The notes under the pieces: model-generated | The model's input: only the letters and a program-made list of their open reading frames with translations | What the model was told of the DNA's origin: nothing | The model's database searches: none | Made by a program: the position numbers and the translations under genes | DNA from: Candidatus Nanopelagicales bacterium | GTDB lineage: Bacteria; Actinomycetota; Actinomycetes; S36-B12; CAIYMF01 | DNA length: 64,000 bases | Direction: 5' to 3' | Assembly: GCA_017848795.1 (NCBI GenBank) | Contig: JAFIHG010000030.1 | Span: 1 to 64,000, forward strand | Part shown: piece after piece, positions 25,340 through 46,152 of the stretch | Numbering within the stretch: position 1 is the first letter of the stretch | How the letters are laid out: every line of letters starts with the position of its first letter

Positions 25340-26890
25340 ATGGAGCATGCGGACTTCCGCAGCCGTGCCCGGCTGCTCGTGGACAGTGGTGCGCTGACCT
25401 ACCGGCAGCGGGTGAAGGCGCTCGCGGACCTCGCCGAGGAGGCGCTGGACCCGCCCAAGGTGTCCGCGGCGTGCGCCGCCGCGCTCGAGTCGGGGCTGAT
25501 CGACGACCTGGTCGAGGGGCACGCGCCGTACCGGCCGCGCTACCTGCTGCCCGACTACGGCAAGGCCCTCGCGCAGGGGTCGGACTTCCTGCAGCTCGGC
25601 CCGCCGACCGACCTGCACGAGGCGATCGCGTTCCTGCTCTCGATGTACTCCCAGGTCCCGTCGATCACCGGCTACCCGGTCTACCTCGGTGACGTCGACG
25701 TGCTGCTCGAACCGTTCGCCGCGGAGCACGACGACGCCGAGCTGCGCCGGTTGCTGCGCCTGCTGTGGGTCACGATCGACCGGATGCTGCCCGACGCGTT
25801 CACCCATGCCAACCTCGGCCCCACCGACAGCCGCGTCGGGCGCGCGCTCCTCGGGCTGGAGCAGGAACTGGTCCAGACCGTCCCGAACCTCACGCTGCGG
25901 GTCGACGCGGACGTGACCCCCGACGCGCTGCTGCTCGACGCGGTCCGCACCGTCTTCGCCTGCGGCAAGCCGCACTTCGTCAACCACGCGATGATGACCC
26001 GGGACCTGGGCGCGGACTACGGCGTCGTGTCCTGCTACAACTCGCTGCTGGTCGGCGGCGGCGCACACACCCTGGTGCGCCTGAACCTGGCGGAGTCGGC
26101 GCGCCGGCACGGCGGTGACGTCGACACCTTCCTCGCCACGACGCTGCCCGCGCACGTGGCGCTCACCGCCGAGCTGATGGCGGCGCGGATCCGCTCCCTT
26201 GTCGAGCAGGCCCGGTTCTTCGAGCACTCCTGGCTGGTGGACGAGGGGCTGGCCTCGCTGGACCGGATGTCGGCCATGTTCGGGGTGTTCGGCCTGGCCG
26301 AGTGCGTCGACGGGCTCACCGGCGCGGTCACCCAACAGGACCGGTACGGCCACAGCGCCGCGGCGAACGCGCTGGCGCTGCGGATCGTCGAACGGCTCGC
26401 GGAGCTGGTCGCCGCCACCCCGCTGCCGTACTGCGAGGGCAACGGCGGATACGCCTTCCTGCACTCGCAGGCCGGCATGGACTACGACAGCGGCGTGACC
26501 GCGGGCGCCCGGATCCCGATCGGGACCGAACCGCCGCTGCACCAGCACCTGTTCGCGGTGGCGCCCAACCACACGCACTTCCCCTCGGGCATCAGCGACA
26601 TCCTGCACTTCGACGAGACCGCCGTATGCAACCCGCAGGCCGTCGTCGACGTCGTGCGCGGCGCGCTCGCGATCGGCATGCGCGACGTGACGTTCAACCT
26701 GGACAGCAACGACTTCGTCCGCATCACCGGCTACCTGGTGCGCAAGTCCGACCTGGTCAGCCTCGAGCGGTGCGGCGTCGCGCGGCACGGCAGCGATGTG
26801 CTCGCCGCCGGCTCGGTCGCGCGGTCCCACGTGACCCAGCGCCGGGTCAAGCGCGTGGTGAGCGCCGAGCGTTCCGCGGCGCGCCCGTGA
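25340..26890 (+). CDS. yjjI: YjjI-family glycyl radical enzyme
   Basis: 516 aa from ATG 25340 (AGGG seven bases upstream), which is also the length I recall for E. coli YjjI. A candidate active-site cysteine is Cys232 in [13 protein letters not shown]. The C-terminal glycyl-radical loop is [11 protein letters not shown] with Gly464, which departs from the usual [CSA]-G-Y by having Thr before Gly. Glycyl radical enzymes do anaerobic radical chemistry and are destroyed by oxygen; the YjjI reaction is unknown. The activase gene follows with a 4-bp overlap. The pair sits on the plus strand inside an otherwise minus-strand housekeeping block (pyrF/mihF), which suggests insertion. Confidence 0.88.
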   Translation: MEHADFRSRARLLVDSGALTYRQRVKALADLAEEALDPPKVSAACAAALESGLIDDLVEGHAPYRPRYLLPDYGKALAQGSDFLQLGPPTDLHEAIAFLLSMYSQVPSITGYPVYLGDVDVLLEPFAAEHDDAELRRLLRLLWVTIDRMLPDAFTHANLGPTDSRVGRALLGLEQELVQTVPNLTLRVDADVTPDALLLDAVRTVFACGKPHFVNHAMMTRDLGADYGVVSCYNSLLVGGGAHTLVRLNLAESARRHGGDVDTFLATTLPAHVALTAELMAARIRSLVEQARFFEHSWLVDEGLASLDRMSAMFGVFGLAECVDGLTGAVTQQDRYGHSAAANALALRIVERLAELVAATPLPYCEGNGGYAFLHSQAGMDYDSGVTAGARIPIGTEPPLHQHLFAVAPNHTHFPSGISDILHFDETAVCNPQAVVDVVRGALAIGMRDVTFNLDSNDFVRITGYLVRKSDLVSLERCGVARHGSDVLAAGSVARSHVTQRRVKRVVSAERSAARP

Positions 26891-27630
26891 CCGTGCTCCA
26901 CGCGCCGAGCCTCACCGGTCTCGTCGCCGACGTCGTGCCCTTCTCGTGGGTCGACGGGCCGGGGAACCGCTACACGGTCTTCCTGCAGGGTTGCAACCTG
27001 AACTGTCTGGCCTGCCACAACCCGCACACGATCCCCCGGCTCACCCGCCGGGCGCGCACGGTGACGGTGCGCGAGCTTGTCGACGACGTGGCCCGGCTCG
27101 CGCCCTTCCTGGCCGGGGTCACGACCTCCGGTGGGGAGGCGACCCAGCAGCCCGAGTTCGTCGCGGCGTTCTTCGCCGCGCTCGGCGAGCAACCGGCGAC
27201 CGCGGCGCTGACACGCTTCATCGACAGCAACGGCATGACCGACGACGCCACCTGGGACCTGCTGCTGCCCGTCACCGACGGGGTGATGCTCGACGTGAAA
27301 GCAGTTGACCCCGAACGCCATCGGCGCCTGACGGGCAGCACCAACGAGCGTGTCCTCGCGAGCCTGGACCGGCTCCACGCGGCCGGGCGGCTCGCGCAGC
27401 TGCGCCTGCTCGTCGTACCCGGCTTCAACGACAGCCCCGACGAGCTGCGCCGCACCGGCGCCTACCTCACCGCGCACGCGCCCGGCGTGCCCGTACAGCT
27501 GACCGGGTTCCGACCCCACGGGGTGCGGTCCACGGCCCGGCGCATCCCGGAGCCGACCGGCGCGCAACGTCAGGCGTACGCCGCCCTCGTCGCGGAGTCG
27601 GTCCCTGCCGAGCTGCTCACCGTCGTCTGA
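26887..27630 (+). CDS. yjjW: YjjW-family glycyl radical enzyme activase (radical SAM)
   Basis: 247 aa from GTG 26887, overlapping yjjI by 4 bp (GTGA). The radical-SAM motif CNLNCLAC follows FLQGCN-type context, then TTSGGEATQQPEF. It abstracts hydrogen from the partner's glycine using SAM and a [4Fe-4S] cluster. Many glycyl-radical activases carry an inserted ferredoxin-like double cluster after the radical-SAM cysteines; here the chain passes straight from HNPHTIPRLTRR to TVRELVDD, so no such domain is seen. The protein is correspondingly short. The identity rests on the motif and its pairing with YjjI. Confidence 0.88.
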   Translation: MTVLHAPSLTGLVADVVPFSWVDGPGNRYTVFLQGCNLNCLACHNPHTIPRLTRRARTVTVRELVDDVARLAPFLAGVTTSGGEATQQPEFVAAFFAALGEQPATAALTRFIDSNGMTDDATWDLLLPVTDGVMLDVKAVDPERHRRLTGSTNERVLASLDRLHAAGRLAQLRLLVVPGFNDSPDELRRTGAYLTAHAPGVPVQLTGFRPHGVRSTARRIPEPTGAQRQAYAALVAESVPAELLTVV

Positions 27631-27653
27631 GCACCGCGTGTCGTCCCAGGCGC

Positions 27654-28352
27654 TCAGTGGCGCGGTTGCAGCGCATCCAGTTCGGCGGCCAGCGAGCGGG
27701 CGGCCGCTGCGACGTCGCTCGCGCCGGTGACCGGGCGGCCGACGACGAGCAGGTCGGCGCCGTCGGCGAGCGCCTGGGCAGGGGTGGCGACGCGCGCCTG
27801 GTCGCCGGTGGCGGCGCCCGCGGGCCGTACGCCGGGGGTGATCAGCACGATGTCGGGTCCCACTTCGGCGCGTACCGCGGCGACCTCGTGCGGGGAGCAC
27901 ACCACGGCGGTGGCGCCGGCGTCGACGGCCAGCGCTGCGAGGCGGCGCGCCGCGTCGAGCGCCGGGCCACGCAGCCCCACCGCGTCGAGGTCGTCCCCGG
28001 AGAGCGAGGTCAGCACCGTCACCGCGGTCACCTGGGTGCTCGGCAGTTCGTGTACCGCAGCGCGGACCATATCGGCGCCGCCGCTGGCATGGACGGTGAG
28101 GAAGGCCGGCTCGAGGTGGGCGACCGAGCGCGCCGCGCCCGCGACGGTGTTGGGGATGTCGTGCAGCTTCAGGTCCAGGAACACCGGGCGGTGCGAGACG
28201 TCCCGCGCGGTACGCACGGCGCCGAGCCCGTCGCGCAGGAAGCTCTGCAGCCCGACCTTGACGGTCGAGACGTACGGACCGACGGCGCGCGCCCAGCGTT
28301 CCAGGGTCGCCAGGTCTGGGGCGTCGAGCGCGACCGCCACCGGTGCGGTCAC
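27654..28352 (-). CDS. pyrF: orotidine 5'-phosphate decarboxylase
   Basis: 232 aa from GTG 28352, overlapping the pyrD stop by 4 bp. The catalytic Asp-Lys network is [13 protein letters not shown], and the phosphate loop is [19 protein letters not shown]. It decarboxylates OMP to UMP, the last step of the pathway. Last gene of the pyr operon; downstream lies the convergent yjjW. Confidence 0.96.
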   Translation of the reverse strand: MTAPVAVALDAPDLATLERWARAVGPYVSTVKVGLQSFLRDGLGAVRTARDVSHRPVFLDLKLHDIPNTVAGAARSVAHLEPAFLTVHASGGADMVRAAVHELPSTQVTAVTVLTSLSGDDLDAVGLRGPALDAARRLAALAVDAGATAVVCSPHEVAAVRAEVGPDIVLITPGVRPAGAATGDQARVATPAQALADGADLLVVGRPVTGASDVAAAARSLAAELDALQPRH

Positions 28353-29395
28353 GGCGCGGGATCTTCGGCGGGAGGCGGCGGGGCCGGTTCGCCCGGCTCC
28401 GGATCGGGCTGTCGCCCGTGGCGGTGGGCGTGACCGACGGCCTCGCGCAGCGAGCCGAAGCCGCGGTCGGCGAGCGCCCGGGCCAGCTCGCGGGAGACCC
28501 GGGCGACCGCGCTCGGGTCGTTGAACGTCGCGGTGCCCACGCTGACGGCGCTCGCGCCGGCGAGCACGAACTCGAGCGCGTCGAGGCCGTGCCGGATCCC
28601 GCCCATGCCCAGGATCGGGACGTCCGGCAGCGCGGCGTGGACCTGGTAGACGCAGCGGACCGCGACCGGGCGGATCGCCGGGCCGGAGAGGCCTCCCGTG
28701 ACGCCGGCGAGGACCGGGCGCATCGTGTCGGTGTCGACGACCAGCCCGAGCAGCGTGTTGATGAGCGCCAGCCCGTCGGCGCCGGCGTCGACGGCGCTGC
28801 GCGCGACAGCGACGATGTCGGTGACGTCGGCCGACAGCTTGGCCAGCACCGGCACGCCCGGCGCGGAGCTGCGGCGTACCGCGCCGACGACGGCGGCTGT
28901 CGCATCCGGGTCGCAGGCGAACACCTCCCCGCGCGACTCCACGTTGGGACAGCTGATGTTCACCTCGATCGCGGTGATGCCCTCGACGTGGCGCAGCCGC
29001 TGCGCGAGCTTGGTGTACTCGTCGACCGAGCTGCCGGCGATCGACACGACGGCACGGATGCCGCGCTCGGTCAGCCAGGGCAGGTCCTCGGCGAGGAACG
29101 CATCGATCCCCGGGCCCTGCAGCCCGATCGAGTTCAGCATGCCGCTCGGCGTCTCGGCCATCCGCGGCGTAGGACGCCCGGCGCGGGGGGCGAGCATCAC
29201 GCTCTTGGTGACGACCGCGCCGATCGCCGTGAGGTCGAGGAACGGCTCGAGCTCGCGGCCGAACGCCGCGCAGCCCGAGGCGGTGAGCACCGGGTCGGGC
29301 AGCACCCGGCCGCCGACCGACGCGGACAGGTCGACGTCGGGCCGGTCGGCCGCGGCCGAGCGCTGCGGGTGGTGGGTGATGACCGCGCGTGTCAT
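28349..29395 (-). CDS. pyrD: dihydroorotate dehydrogenase, catalytic subunit (class 1B-like)
   Basis: 348 aa. ATG 29395 overlaps the pyrK stop (ATGA). The class 1 base cysteine is in [15 protein letters not shown] contacts SGCAAFG, LINTLLG and GMGGI are visible. A charged Pro-rich tail closes the chain. Coupling to pyrK points to the soluble 1B type that passes electrons to NAD+ through PyrK, unlike the membrane class 2 enzyme of mycobacteria. Confidence 0.95.
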   Translation of the reverse strand: MTRAVITHHPQRSAAADRPDVDLSASVGGRVLPDPVLTASGCAAFGRELEPFLDLTAIGAVVTKSVMLAPRAGRPTPRMAETPSGMLNSIGLQGPGIDAFLAEDLPWLTERGIRAVVSIAGSSVDEYTKLAQRLRHVEGITAIEVNISCPNVESRGEVFACDPDATAAVVGAVRRSSAPGVPVLAKLSADVTDIVAVARSAVDAGADGLALINTLLGLVVDTDTMRPVLAGVTGGLSGPAIRPVAVRCVYQVHAALPDVPILGMGGIRHGLDALEFVLAGASAVSVGTATFNDPSAVARVSRELARALADRGFGSLREAVGHAHRHGRQPDPEPGEPAPPPPAEDPAP

Positions 29396-30278
29396 GCCGA
29401 TCCATCCCCGGTCGCGGGGGCGCCGTAGCAGTCGGCCGGGACCGTCCCCAGGTCGTCCCAGCGCACCCGATCACCCCGGAACACCGGGCCGTCGGTGCAG
29501 GACCGGAGCATCCGCGTCACCCCGTCGTCGCCGACGACCGGGACGACGCAGGTCATGCAGACGCCGATGCCGCAGGCCATCGCCTCCTCGACCGCGCACT
29601 GCGAGTGCGCGCCGTGGGCCTGGGCGACCTTGGCGACGGCGGCGAGCATCGGCATCGGGCCGCAGGCGTAGACGACGTCGGCGTCCGTGCGGTCGAGCAC
29701 GCCGGGCAGCACGTCGGTGACCCGGCCACGTTCCCCCACCGACCCGTCCTCGGTCGCGAGCGTCAGCGTCGCCGCGATCCGTTTGGCGTCCAGCACCCCG
29801 AACAGCTTCTCCTCCGTGGAAGCGCCGAGCACCACGTCCACCCGGCACCCGCGCTCGCGCAGCTGGTCGGCGAGCATGAACATCGGCGCCGACCCGTACC
29901 CGCCCGCGACCAGCACGCAGGAGACCGGGTGGCGCGGCAACGAGAACGGCTTGCCGAGCGGGCCGACGATGTCGAGCGCATCGTGGCGGTGCCGCTCGGC
30001 CAGCCAGCGGGTCCCCTTGCCCTGCACGGCGAACACGATGTCGACGGTGCCGCCGTACACCCCGCGCGAGGCGACGTCGTAGATCGAGAAGGTCCGGCGC
30101 AGCAGCAGCGCACCGTCGTCGCCGCCGCAGGCGACGGCGAGGAAGTGGCCCGGGCGCGTGAGCTCGGGGATCCCGGCGCCGGTCAGCGACATCACGTGGT
30201 ACGCGCCCGCCCGCCGCAGCGAGATGACCTCGCTGCGGGTCTGGATCACCCGCGCCGCGGCGCGGGTGGCGGCCGTCG

Positions 30279-30282
<4 letters not shown>
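29392..30282 (-). CDS. pyrK: dihydroorotate dehydrogenase electron-transfer subunit
   Basis: 296 aa. FAD-binding RRTFSIYDV, pyridine-nucleotide motif [11 protein letters not shown], and a [2Fe-2S] ligand set CGIGVCMTC with a distal Cys in MLRSCTDGP. It carries electrons from PyrD's FMN to NAD+. It overlaps the carB stop by 4 bp upstream and pyrD downstream. Confidence 0.95.
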
Positions 30283-33606
<3,324 letters not shown>

Positions 33607-33620
<14 letters not shown>

Positions 33621-34746
33621 GCGCGTCCCCCGTCCGGGCCGCGGCCATCAGCTCGCAGAACCTGTCGAACAGGTGGGCGGAGTCGTGCGGGCCGGCCGCC
33701 GCCTCCGGGTGGTACTGGACGCTGAACGCCGGGACGTCCAGGCACCGCAACCCCTCGACCACCCCGTCGTTGAGGCAGACGTGGCTGACCTCCACCCGCC
33801 CATACGGTGTCCGCACGACGGCGTCGGTCGGGGCGTCCACCGCGAAGCCGTGGTTCTGCGCGGTGATCTCGACCCGACCGGTGGCCCGGTCCAGCACCGG
33901 CACGTTGCTGCCGTGGTGGCCGTACCGCAGCTTGTAGGTGCCGAACCCGAGTGCGCGCCCGAGCACCTGGTTGCCGAAGCAGATCCCGAACAGCGGTCGG
34001 CCGGCCTCGAGCACCGCCCGCGCGAGCGCCACGGCGTGGTCGGCGGTGGCCGGGTCCCCCGGGCCGTTGGACAGGAACACCCCGTCGAAGCCCGGATCCA
34101 GCAGGGTCGCGGCGTCCACGACGGCGGGCAGCACCGTCACCTCGACGCCGCGCGCCGCCATGCTCCGCGGCGAGCCCGCCTTGATCCCGAGGTCGAGCGC
34201 GGCGACGCGGAAGCGGGGCTCTCCCGCCGCCGGGACGACGTACGGCGCGGGGGTGCTGACCGCGCCGACGTGGTCCGAGCCGGCCATCTGCGGGCTCGCC
34301 GTGACGCGGTCGACGAGCTCGCCGAGCGGACGCTCCGCGGCGGTGCCGCTGAAGATGCCGGCCCGCATCGCGCCGCGCTCGCGCAGGTGGCGGGTCAGCG
34401 CCCGGGTGTCGACCTCGGCGATGCCGACGACCTCCCGCGCGTCGAGCTCCTGCGCCAGCGTCCGCTCGGCGCGCCAGCTGCTCGCCACCCGCGACGGGTC
34501 GCGCACCACGTAGCCGGCGACCCAGACCCGCCGCGACTCCGCGTCGCGGTCCGTGGTCCCGTAGTTGCCGATGTGCGGCGCGGTCTGGACCACGATCTGG
34601 CCGTGGTGGCTCGGGTCGGTGAGCGTCTCCTGGTAGCCGGTCATCGCGGTGCTGAAGACCGCTTCGCCGTACGCCTCGCCGCGCCGGCCGAGCGCGGTGC
34701 CGCGGAACACCCGGCCGTCCTCCAGGACGAGCAGCGCGGCATCCAT
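33607..34746 (-). CDS. carA: carbamoyl-phosphate synthase small subunit
   Basis: 379 aa. ATG 34746. The N-terminal CPSase domain shows [10 protein letters not shown] and the glutaminase shows [17 protein letters not shown] with the nucleophile Cys, plus the C-terminal [17 protein letters not shown] with the catalytic His/Glu. It hydrolyses glutamine to feed CarB. A 70-bp gap, with no ORF seen, separates it from pyrC. Confidence 0.97.
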
Positions 34747-34816
34747 CAGCCGGCTCCGTCCGTCGCAGGGGTGAGGTCTCGGTCGCCAACCCTAGGTCGC
34801 CCGCGCACCGCGGTCC

Positions 34817-36120
34817 TCATCGGGCGTCCGCGACGAGCCTGCCGCCCAGCACGGTCGGCACGCCGCGCAGGAAGGTCGCGACGACCGCGGTCGGCAGCGT
34901 GCGCCCGGCGTACGGGGTGTTGCGGCTGCGGCTGGCGCTGCGCGACGGATCGACGACGGTGCTGGCGTGCGGGTCGACCAGCGTGAGGTTCGCCGGCTCC
35001 CCCTCGGCGATCGGTCTGCCGTGGCCGGCGAGCCGGCCGATCCCCGCCGGGCGTACCGACATCCGGTCGGCGACACCCGCCCAGTCGAGCAGCCCGGTCG
35101 CGACCATCGCCTCGGCCACCACGGGCAGCGCGGTCTCGAGGCCGAGCATCCCCATGGCCGCGGCCTCCCACTCGCAGTCCTTGTCCTCCGCGGCGTGCGG
35201 CGCGTGGTCGGTGGCGACGGCGTCGATCGTGCCGTCGGCCAGGCCCTCGCGCAGCGCCTCGACGTCGGACTTGGCCCGCAGCGGCGGGTTCACCTTGAAC
35301 ACCGGGTCGTAGCCGGCGACGACGTCCTCGGTCAGCAGCAGGTGGTGCGGGGTGACCTCGGCGGTGACGTCGACGCCGCGCGCCTTGGCCGCCCGCACGA
35401 TCTCGACCGACCCGGCGGTCGAGACGTGGCAGACGTGCAGCCGCGAGCCGACGTGCTCGGCGAGCAGCACGTCACGAGCGACGATCGCCTCCTCGGCGAC
35501 CGCCGGCCAGCCGCGCAGCCCGAGCACCCCGGACAGCGCGCCCTCGTTCATCTGCGCGCCGGCGGTCAGCCGCGGCTCCTGGGCGTGCTGGGCGATGACC
35601 CCGTCGAACGCCTTGACGTACTCCAGCGCGCGGCGCATCAGCACCGCGTCGTCCACGCAGCGCCCGTCGTCGCTGAACATGCGCACCCGCGCGGCCGAAC
35701 CGGCCATCGCCCCGAGCTCGGCGAGCCGGGTCCCCGCCAGCCCGACGGTCACCGCGCCGACCGGGTGGACGTCGACGTAGCCGGCCTCCCGGCCCAGGTG
35801 CCACACCTGCTCGACGACCCCCGCGGTGTCGGCGACCGGCTCGGTGTTGGCCATCGCGTGCACCGCGGTGAAGCCGCCGAGGGCGGCTGCCCTAGAACCG
35901 CTCTCCACGGTCTCGGCGTCCTCCCGGCCCGGCTCGCGCAGGTGGGTGTGCAGGTCGACGAGCCCCGGCAGCACCACCAGGCCGGCCGCGTCGACGTGCA
36001 CCGCGTCCGCGGGTGCGCTCAGCGCGGCGCCGACCTGCGCGATCACACCGCCCGCGAGCAGCAGGTCCACCGGGTCGCCGGCGCCCAGCAGCCGCCCGCC
36101 GCGCAGCAGGTAGGTGCCCG

Positions 36121-36124
<4 letters not shown>
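34817..36124 (-). CDS. pyrC: dihydroorotase
   Basis: 435 aa from ATG 36124, in an ATGA overlap with the pyrB stop. Zinc ligands [23 protein letters not shown], and [13 protein letters not shown] are visible, and the carboxylated-Lys/metal region is supported by [12 protein letters not shown]. It closes carbamoyl aspartate to dihydroorotate. Class I amidohydrolase length. Confidence 0.97.
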
Positions 36125-38421
<2,297 letters not shown>

Positions 38422-38425
38422 CCCG

Positions 38426-38576
38426 ATTGTTCCCAAAGGGGCGATCTAAGCAGTCGGACTGCACTTCCTGACCCGGAGTCGTGATCTTGGCCGTCGTACC
38501 GGCGTATGCCGAAGATCGCCGTCTCGGGTCGGATCGTGCAGCCCAACTGCGCTGATCGCCCCTTTGGGGGAATTGT
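38426..38576. repeat. 141-bp MITE-like inverted repeat with ATTGT flanks
   Basis: The gap between convergent bldD and pyk holds a long imperfect inverted repeat, 38431-38571. The outer 15 bases CCCAAAGGGGCGATC (38432-38446) match the right end (38554-38568) exactly in reverse complement. The arms continue with about 75% identity for roughly 65 bases to a short centre. ATTGT occurs directly on both sides (38426-38430 and 38572-38576), as a 5-bp target duplication would. There is no room for a transposase. It could also act as a bidirectional terminator between the two genes. Confidence 0.6.
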
Positions 38577-38581
38577 GTGCG

Positions 38582-40009
38582 TCAGATGCCGCTGGGGACG
38601 TTGGTGCCCATCCGGTGCACGCGCATCCCGTTCGTCGTGCCCGGTACGCCCGGCGGCACGCCGGCGATGATGACGATCAGCTCGCCGACCTTGCACCGGT
38701 CGATCTCGAAGAGCTGCTCGTCGACCTGACGCACCATCTCGTCGGTGCTGCTCGCGTACGGCGCGAGGAACGTCTCGACCCCCCATGACAGCGCGAGCTG
38801 GCTGCGTACCCGCGGGTTCGGCGTGAAGGCGAGCAGCGGCAGCTCGGCGCGGTGCCGGGCCACGAGCCGGGCGGAGCGGCCGGTCTCGGTGAAGGCGACA
38901 ACCGCGGACGCGCCCACGTCGCGCCCGACGTCGACCGCCGCCTTGGTGATCGCCCGCGACGTCGAGTCGTTGCGGTCCACCAGCGCCGCCAGGGTGTCGA
39001 GGGCCTCGCTCTCGACCTGGCTGATGATCCGGCTCATCGTCGCCGCGACGTGCGGCGGGTTGACCCCGACGCTGGTCTCGCCGGAGAGCATCAGCGCGTC
39101 CGCGCCGTCGAGGACGGCGTTCGCGACGTCGGACACCTCGGCGCGAGTCGGGCGGCTGTTGGACTCCATCGAGTCGAGCATCTGGGTCGCGACGATCACC
39201 GGCTTGGCGGCCTTGCGGGCCAGCCCGATCGCGCGCTTCTGCACCAGCGGCACGTCCTCGAGCGGCAGCTCCACCCCGAGGTCGCCGCGAGCGACCATGA
39301 TCCCGTCGAACGCCTCGATGATCTCCTCGAGGTTGTCCACCGCCTGTGGCTTCTCGATCTTGGCCAGGACCGGGAGGATGACCTCCTCCTCGGCCATGAT
39401 GCGCTGCACGTCCTGCAGGTCGGCAGCGCTGCGAACGAACGAGAGCGCGATCAGGTCCGCACCCAGCCGCAGCGCCCACCGCAGGTCGGCGACGTCCTTG
39501 TCGGTCATGGCCGGCACGCTCACCGCGACGCCGGGCAGGTTCAGCCCCTTGTGGTCGCTGACGACGCCGCCCTCCTGGACGGTCGTGACCACGCGTGGCC
39601 CGTCGACCTCCTCCACCCGCAGCGCCACCCGACCGTCGTCGATGAGCACCAGGTCCCCGGCGCTCACGTCCGCGGCGAGCCCGTCGTAGGTCGTGGAGCT
39701 CTGCTGCGCGTCACCCGCGACGGGCTCGGTGGTGATCGTGAAACGCTGCCCGGTCGCCAGGTGCACCGGGCCGGCGGCGAACGTCCCGAGGCGGATCTTC
39801 GGGCCTTGCAGGTCGATGAGCACCCCGACGCCGTGGCCCGTCGCGTCGGACGCCTCCCGAACCTGCCGGTAGACCTGCTCGTGGTCGGCGTACGAGCCGT
39901 GCGAGAGGTTCATGCGGGCGACGTCCATGCCGGCGTCGACCAGCGAGCGGATCACCTCGGGGCTGCTGCTTGCCGGGCCCAACGTGCAGACGATCTTGGC
40001 GCGGCGCAT
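38582..40009 (-). CDS. pyk: pyruvate kinase
   Basis: 475 aa from ATG 40009, giving the usual MRRAKIVCTLGPAS N-terminus; the open frame extends to 40087. Motifs MNLSHGSYADH, IDLQGPKIRLG, the metal site IMVARGDLGVELPLED and VIVATQMLDSMESNS are intact. It makes pyruvate and ATP from PEP and ADP. It is the last gene after gltB-gltD, a common actinobacterial order. Confidence 0.97.
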   Translation of the reverse strand: MRRAKIVCTLGPASSSPEVIRSLVDAGMDVARMNLSHGSYADHEQVYRQVREASDATGHGVGVLIDLQGPKIRLGTFAAGPVHLATGQRFTITTEPVAGDAQQSSTTYDGLAADVSAGDLVLIDDGRVALRVEEVDGPRVVTTVQEGGVVSDHKGLNLPGVAVSVPAMTDKDVADLRWALRLGADLIALSFVRSAADLQDVQRIMAEEEVILPVLAKIEKPQAVDNLEEIIEAFDGIMVARGDLGVELPLEDVPLVQKRAIGLARKAAKPVIVATQMLDSMESNSRPTRAEVSDVANAVLDGADALMLSGETSVGVNPPHVAATMSRIISQVESEALDTLAALVDRNDSTSRAITKAAVDVGRDVGASAVVAFTETGRSARLVARHRAELPLLAFTPNPRVRSQLALSWGVETFLAPYASSTDEMVRQVDEQLFEIDRCKVGELIVIIAGVPPGVPGTTNGMRVHRMGTNVPSGI

Positions 40010-40100
40010 ATCCGCCACCCTATCCACCGTCGATGACCCGTCGTCCTTCGCCGCGCCCGGTCGCTCGGGATCGGGCAGCGCCGACACGGGACATCAGGGC

Positions 40101-41547
40101 TCAGACGGTCAGCGGGCGCGCCGTCGGTGTTATCGGGGCCGGGAGGGTCGAGGTCCCGGTCAGCCAGCGGTCCACTGCCGCGGCGACAGATCGACCCTCG
40201 GCGATCGCCCAGACGATCAGGGACTGGCCGCGTCCGGCGTCGCCGGCCACGAACACCCCATCGACGTCGCTGCAGTAGTCGTCGTCACGGCGCAGGTTGC
40301 CGCGAGCATCGAACGCGACGCCGAGCTGGTCGAGCAGCGGCCCGGGCTCGGGGCCGGTGAACCCGAGGGCGAGGAACGCGAAGTCGCAGCGCACGGTCCG
40401 CTTCGTGCCCGGCACCGGCTCGAAACGCCCATCGCGCAGCTCGACCTCGGTGAGCTCGAGCTCGGCGACGCGACCGTCGGCACCGGGCACGAAGCGGGTC
40501 GTGGAAGCGGCGTACGTCCGCGCACCGCCCTCCTCGTGGGCGCTGCTCACCCTGTAGGTCATCGGGTACGTGGGCCATGGCTGATCCGCGGGTCGGGTGG
40601 TCGGCGGCTGCGGGAGGATCTCCAGCTGGGTGACTGATGCCGCGCCCTGCCGGTGCGCGGTGCCGAGGCAGTCCGCGCCGGTGTCGCCACCGCCGATGAC
40701 GACGACATGCGCGCCGCGTACGTCGATCGCAGCTCGTGCCAGGTCGCCCTGTTGGACCCGGTTGGCTCCGGGCAGGTACTCCATCGCCTGGTGCACCCCG
40801 GCCAGCTCGCGACCCGGTACCGGCAACTCCCGCCATCGCGTCGCCCCGATCGCCAGCACGACGGCGTCGTAGCGACGGCGCAGGTCGGTACCGGTCAGGT
40901 CGGTACCGACGTCGACGCCGGCGCGGAAACGCACTCCTTCGGCCTCGAGCTGCGCGAGCCGGCGGTCCAGCTGCTGCTTCTCGAGTTTGAACTCGGGGAT
41001 GCCGTAGCGCAGCAGCCCGCCGATCCGGTCGGCCCGCTCGAAGACCGCCACGGTATGCCCGGCGCGCGCGAGCTGCTGCGCCGCGGCCAGCCCCGCGGGT
41101 CCCGAGCCGACGACGGCGACGGTGTGCCCGGTCTGACGCGGCGCGGGCTGGGGGCGCACCCAGCCCTCCGTCCACGCCCGGTCGAGGAGGTCAGCCTCGA
41201 CCGTCTTGATGGTGACCGGCTCCTGGCTGATGCCCAGCACGCAGGCGGTCTCGCACGGCGCCGGGCACAGCCGCCCGGTGAACTCCGGGAAGTTGTTCGT
41301 CGCGTGCAGTCGGTCGGCGGCGGCCTGCCAGTCACCGCGCCACACGAGGTCGTTCCACTCCGGGACCAGGTTGCCGAGCGGGCAGCCCTGGTGGCAGAAC
41401 GGGATCCCGCAGTCCATGCAACGTCCGGCCTGCGCCTCGAGCCGCGCGTGCGGGAACGGTTCGTACACCTCGCGCCAGTCCTGGATCCGCACGTCGACCG
41501 GTCGGCGCGCCGGGGTCTCGCGAGCGGTGGTGAGAAAACCCTTCGGG

Positions 41548-41555
<8 letters not shown>
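40101..41555 (-). CDS. gltD: glutamate synthase small subunit
   Basis: 484 aa from GTG 41555, which has GGAGG six bases upstream and overlaps the gltB stop by 8 bp. N-terminal [4Fe-4S] ligands [16 protein letters not shown] and [15 protein letters not shown] motif [16 protein letters not shown], and NADPH motif [11 protein letters not shown] are visible. It passes electrons from NADPH to GltB for making glutamate from 2-oxoglutarate and glutamine. Confidence 0.97.
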
Positions 41556-46083
<4,528 letters not shown>

Positions 46084-46152
46084 CGGCGGCTCCTGTCGAA
46101 CTCGGTGACCAGACGTGGGCGGGAACGGCTCCGGGTCCGGTCCCACCGGCGG

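Noticed and set aside
34747-34816. Small gene between pyrC and carA
   Set aside because: Many actinobacteria have one there, but these 70 bases hold no ORF with a start and ribosome site.
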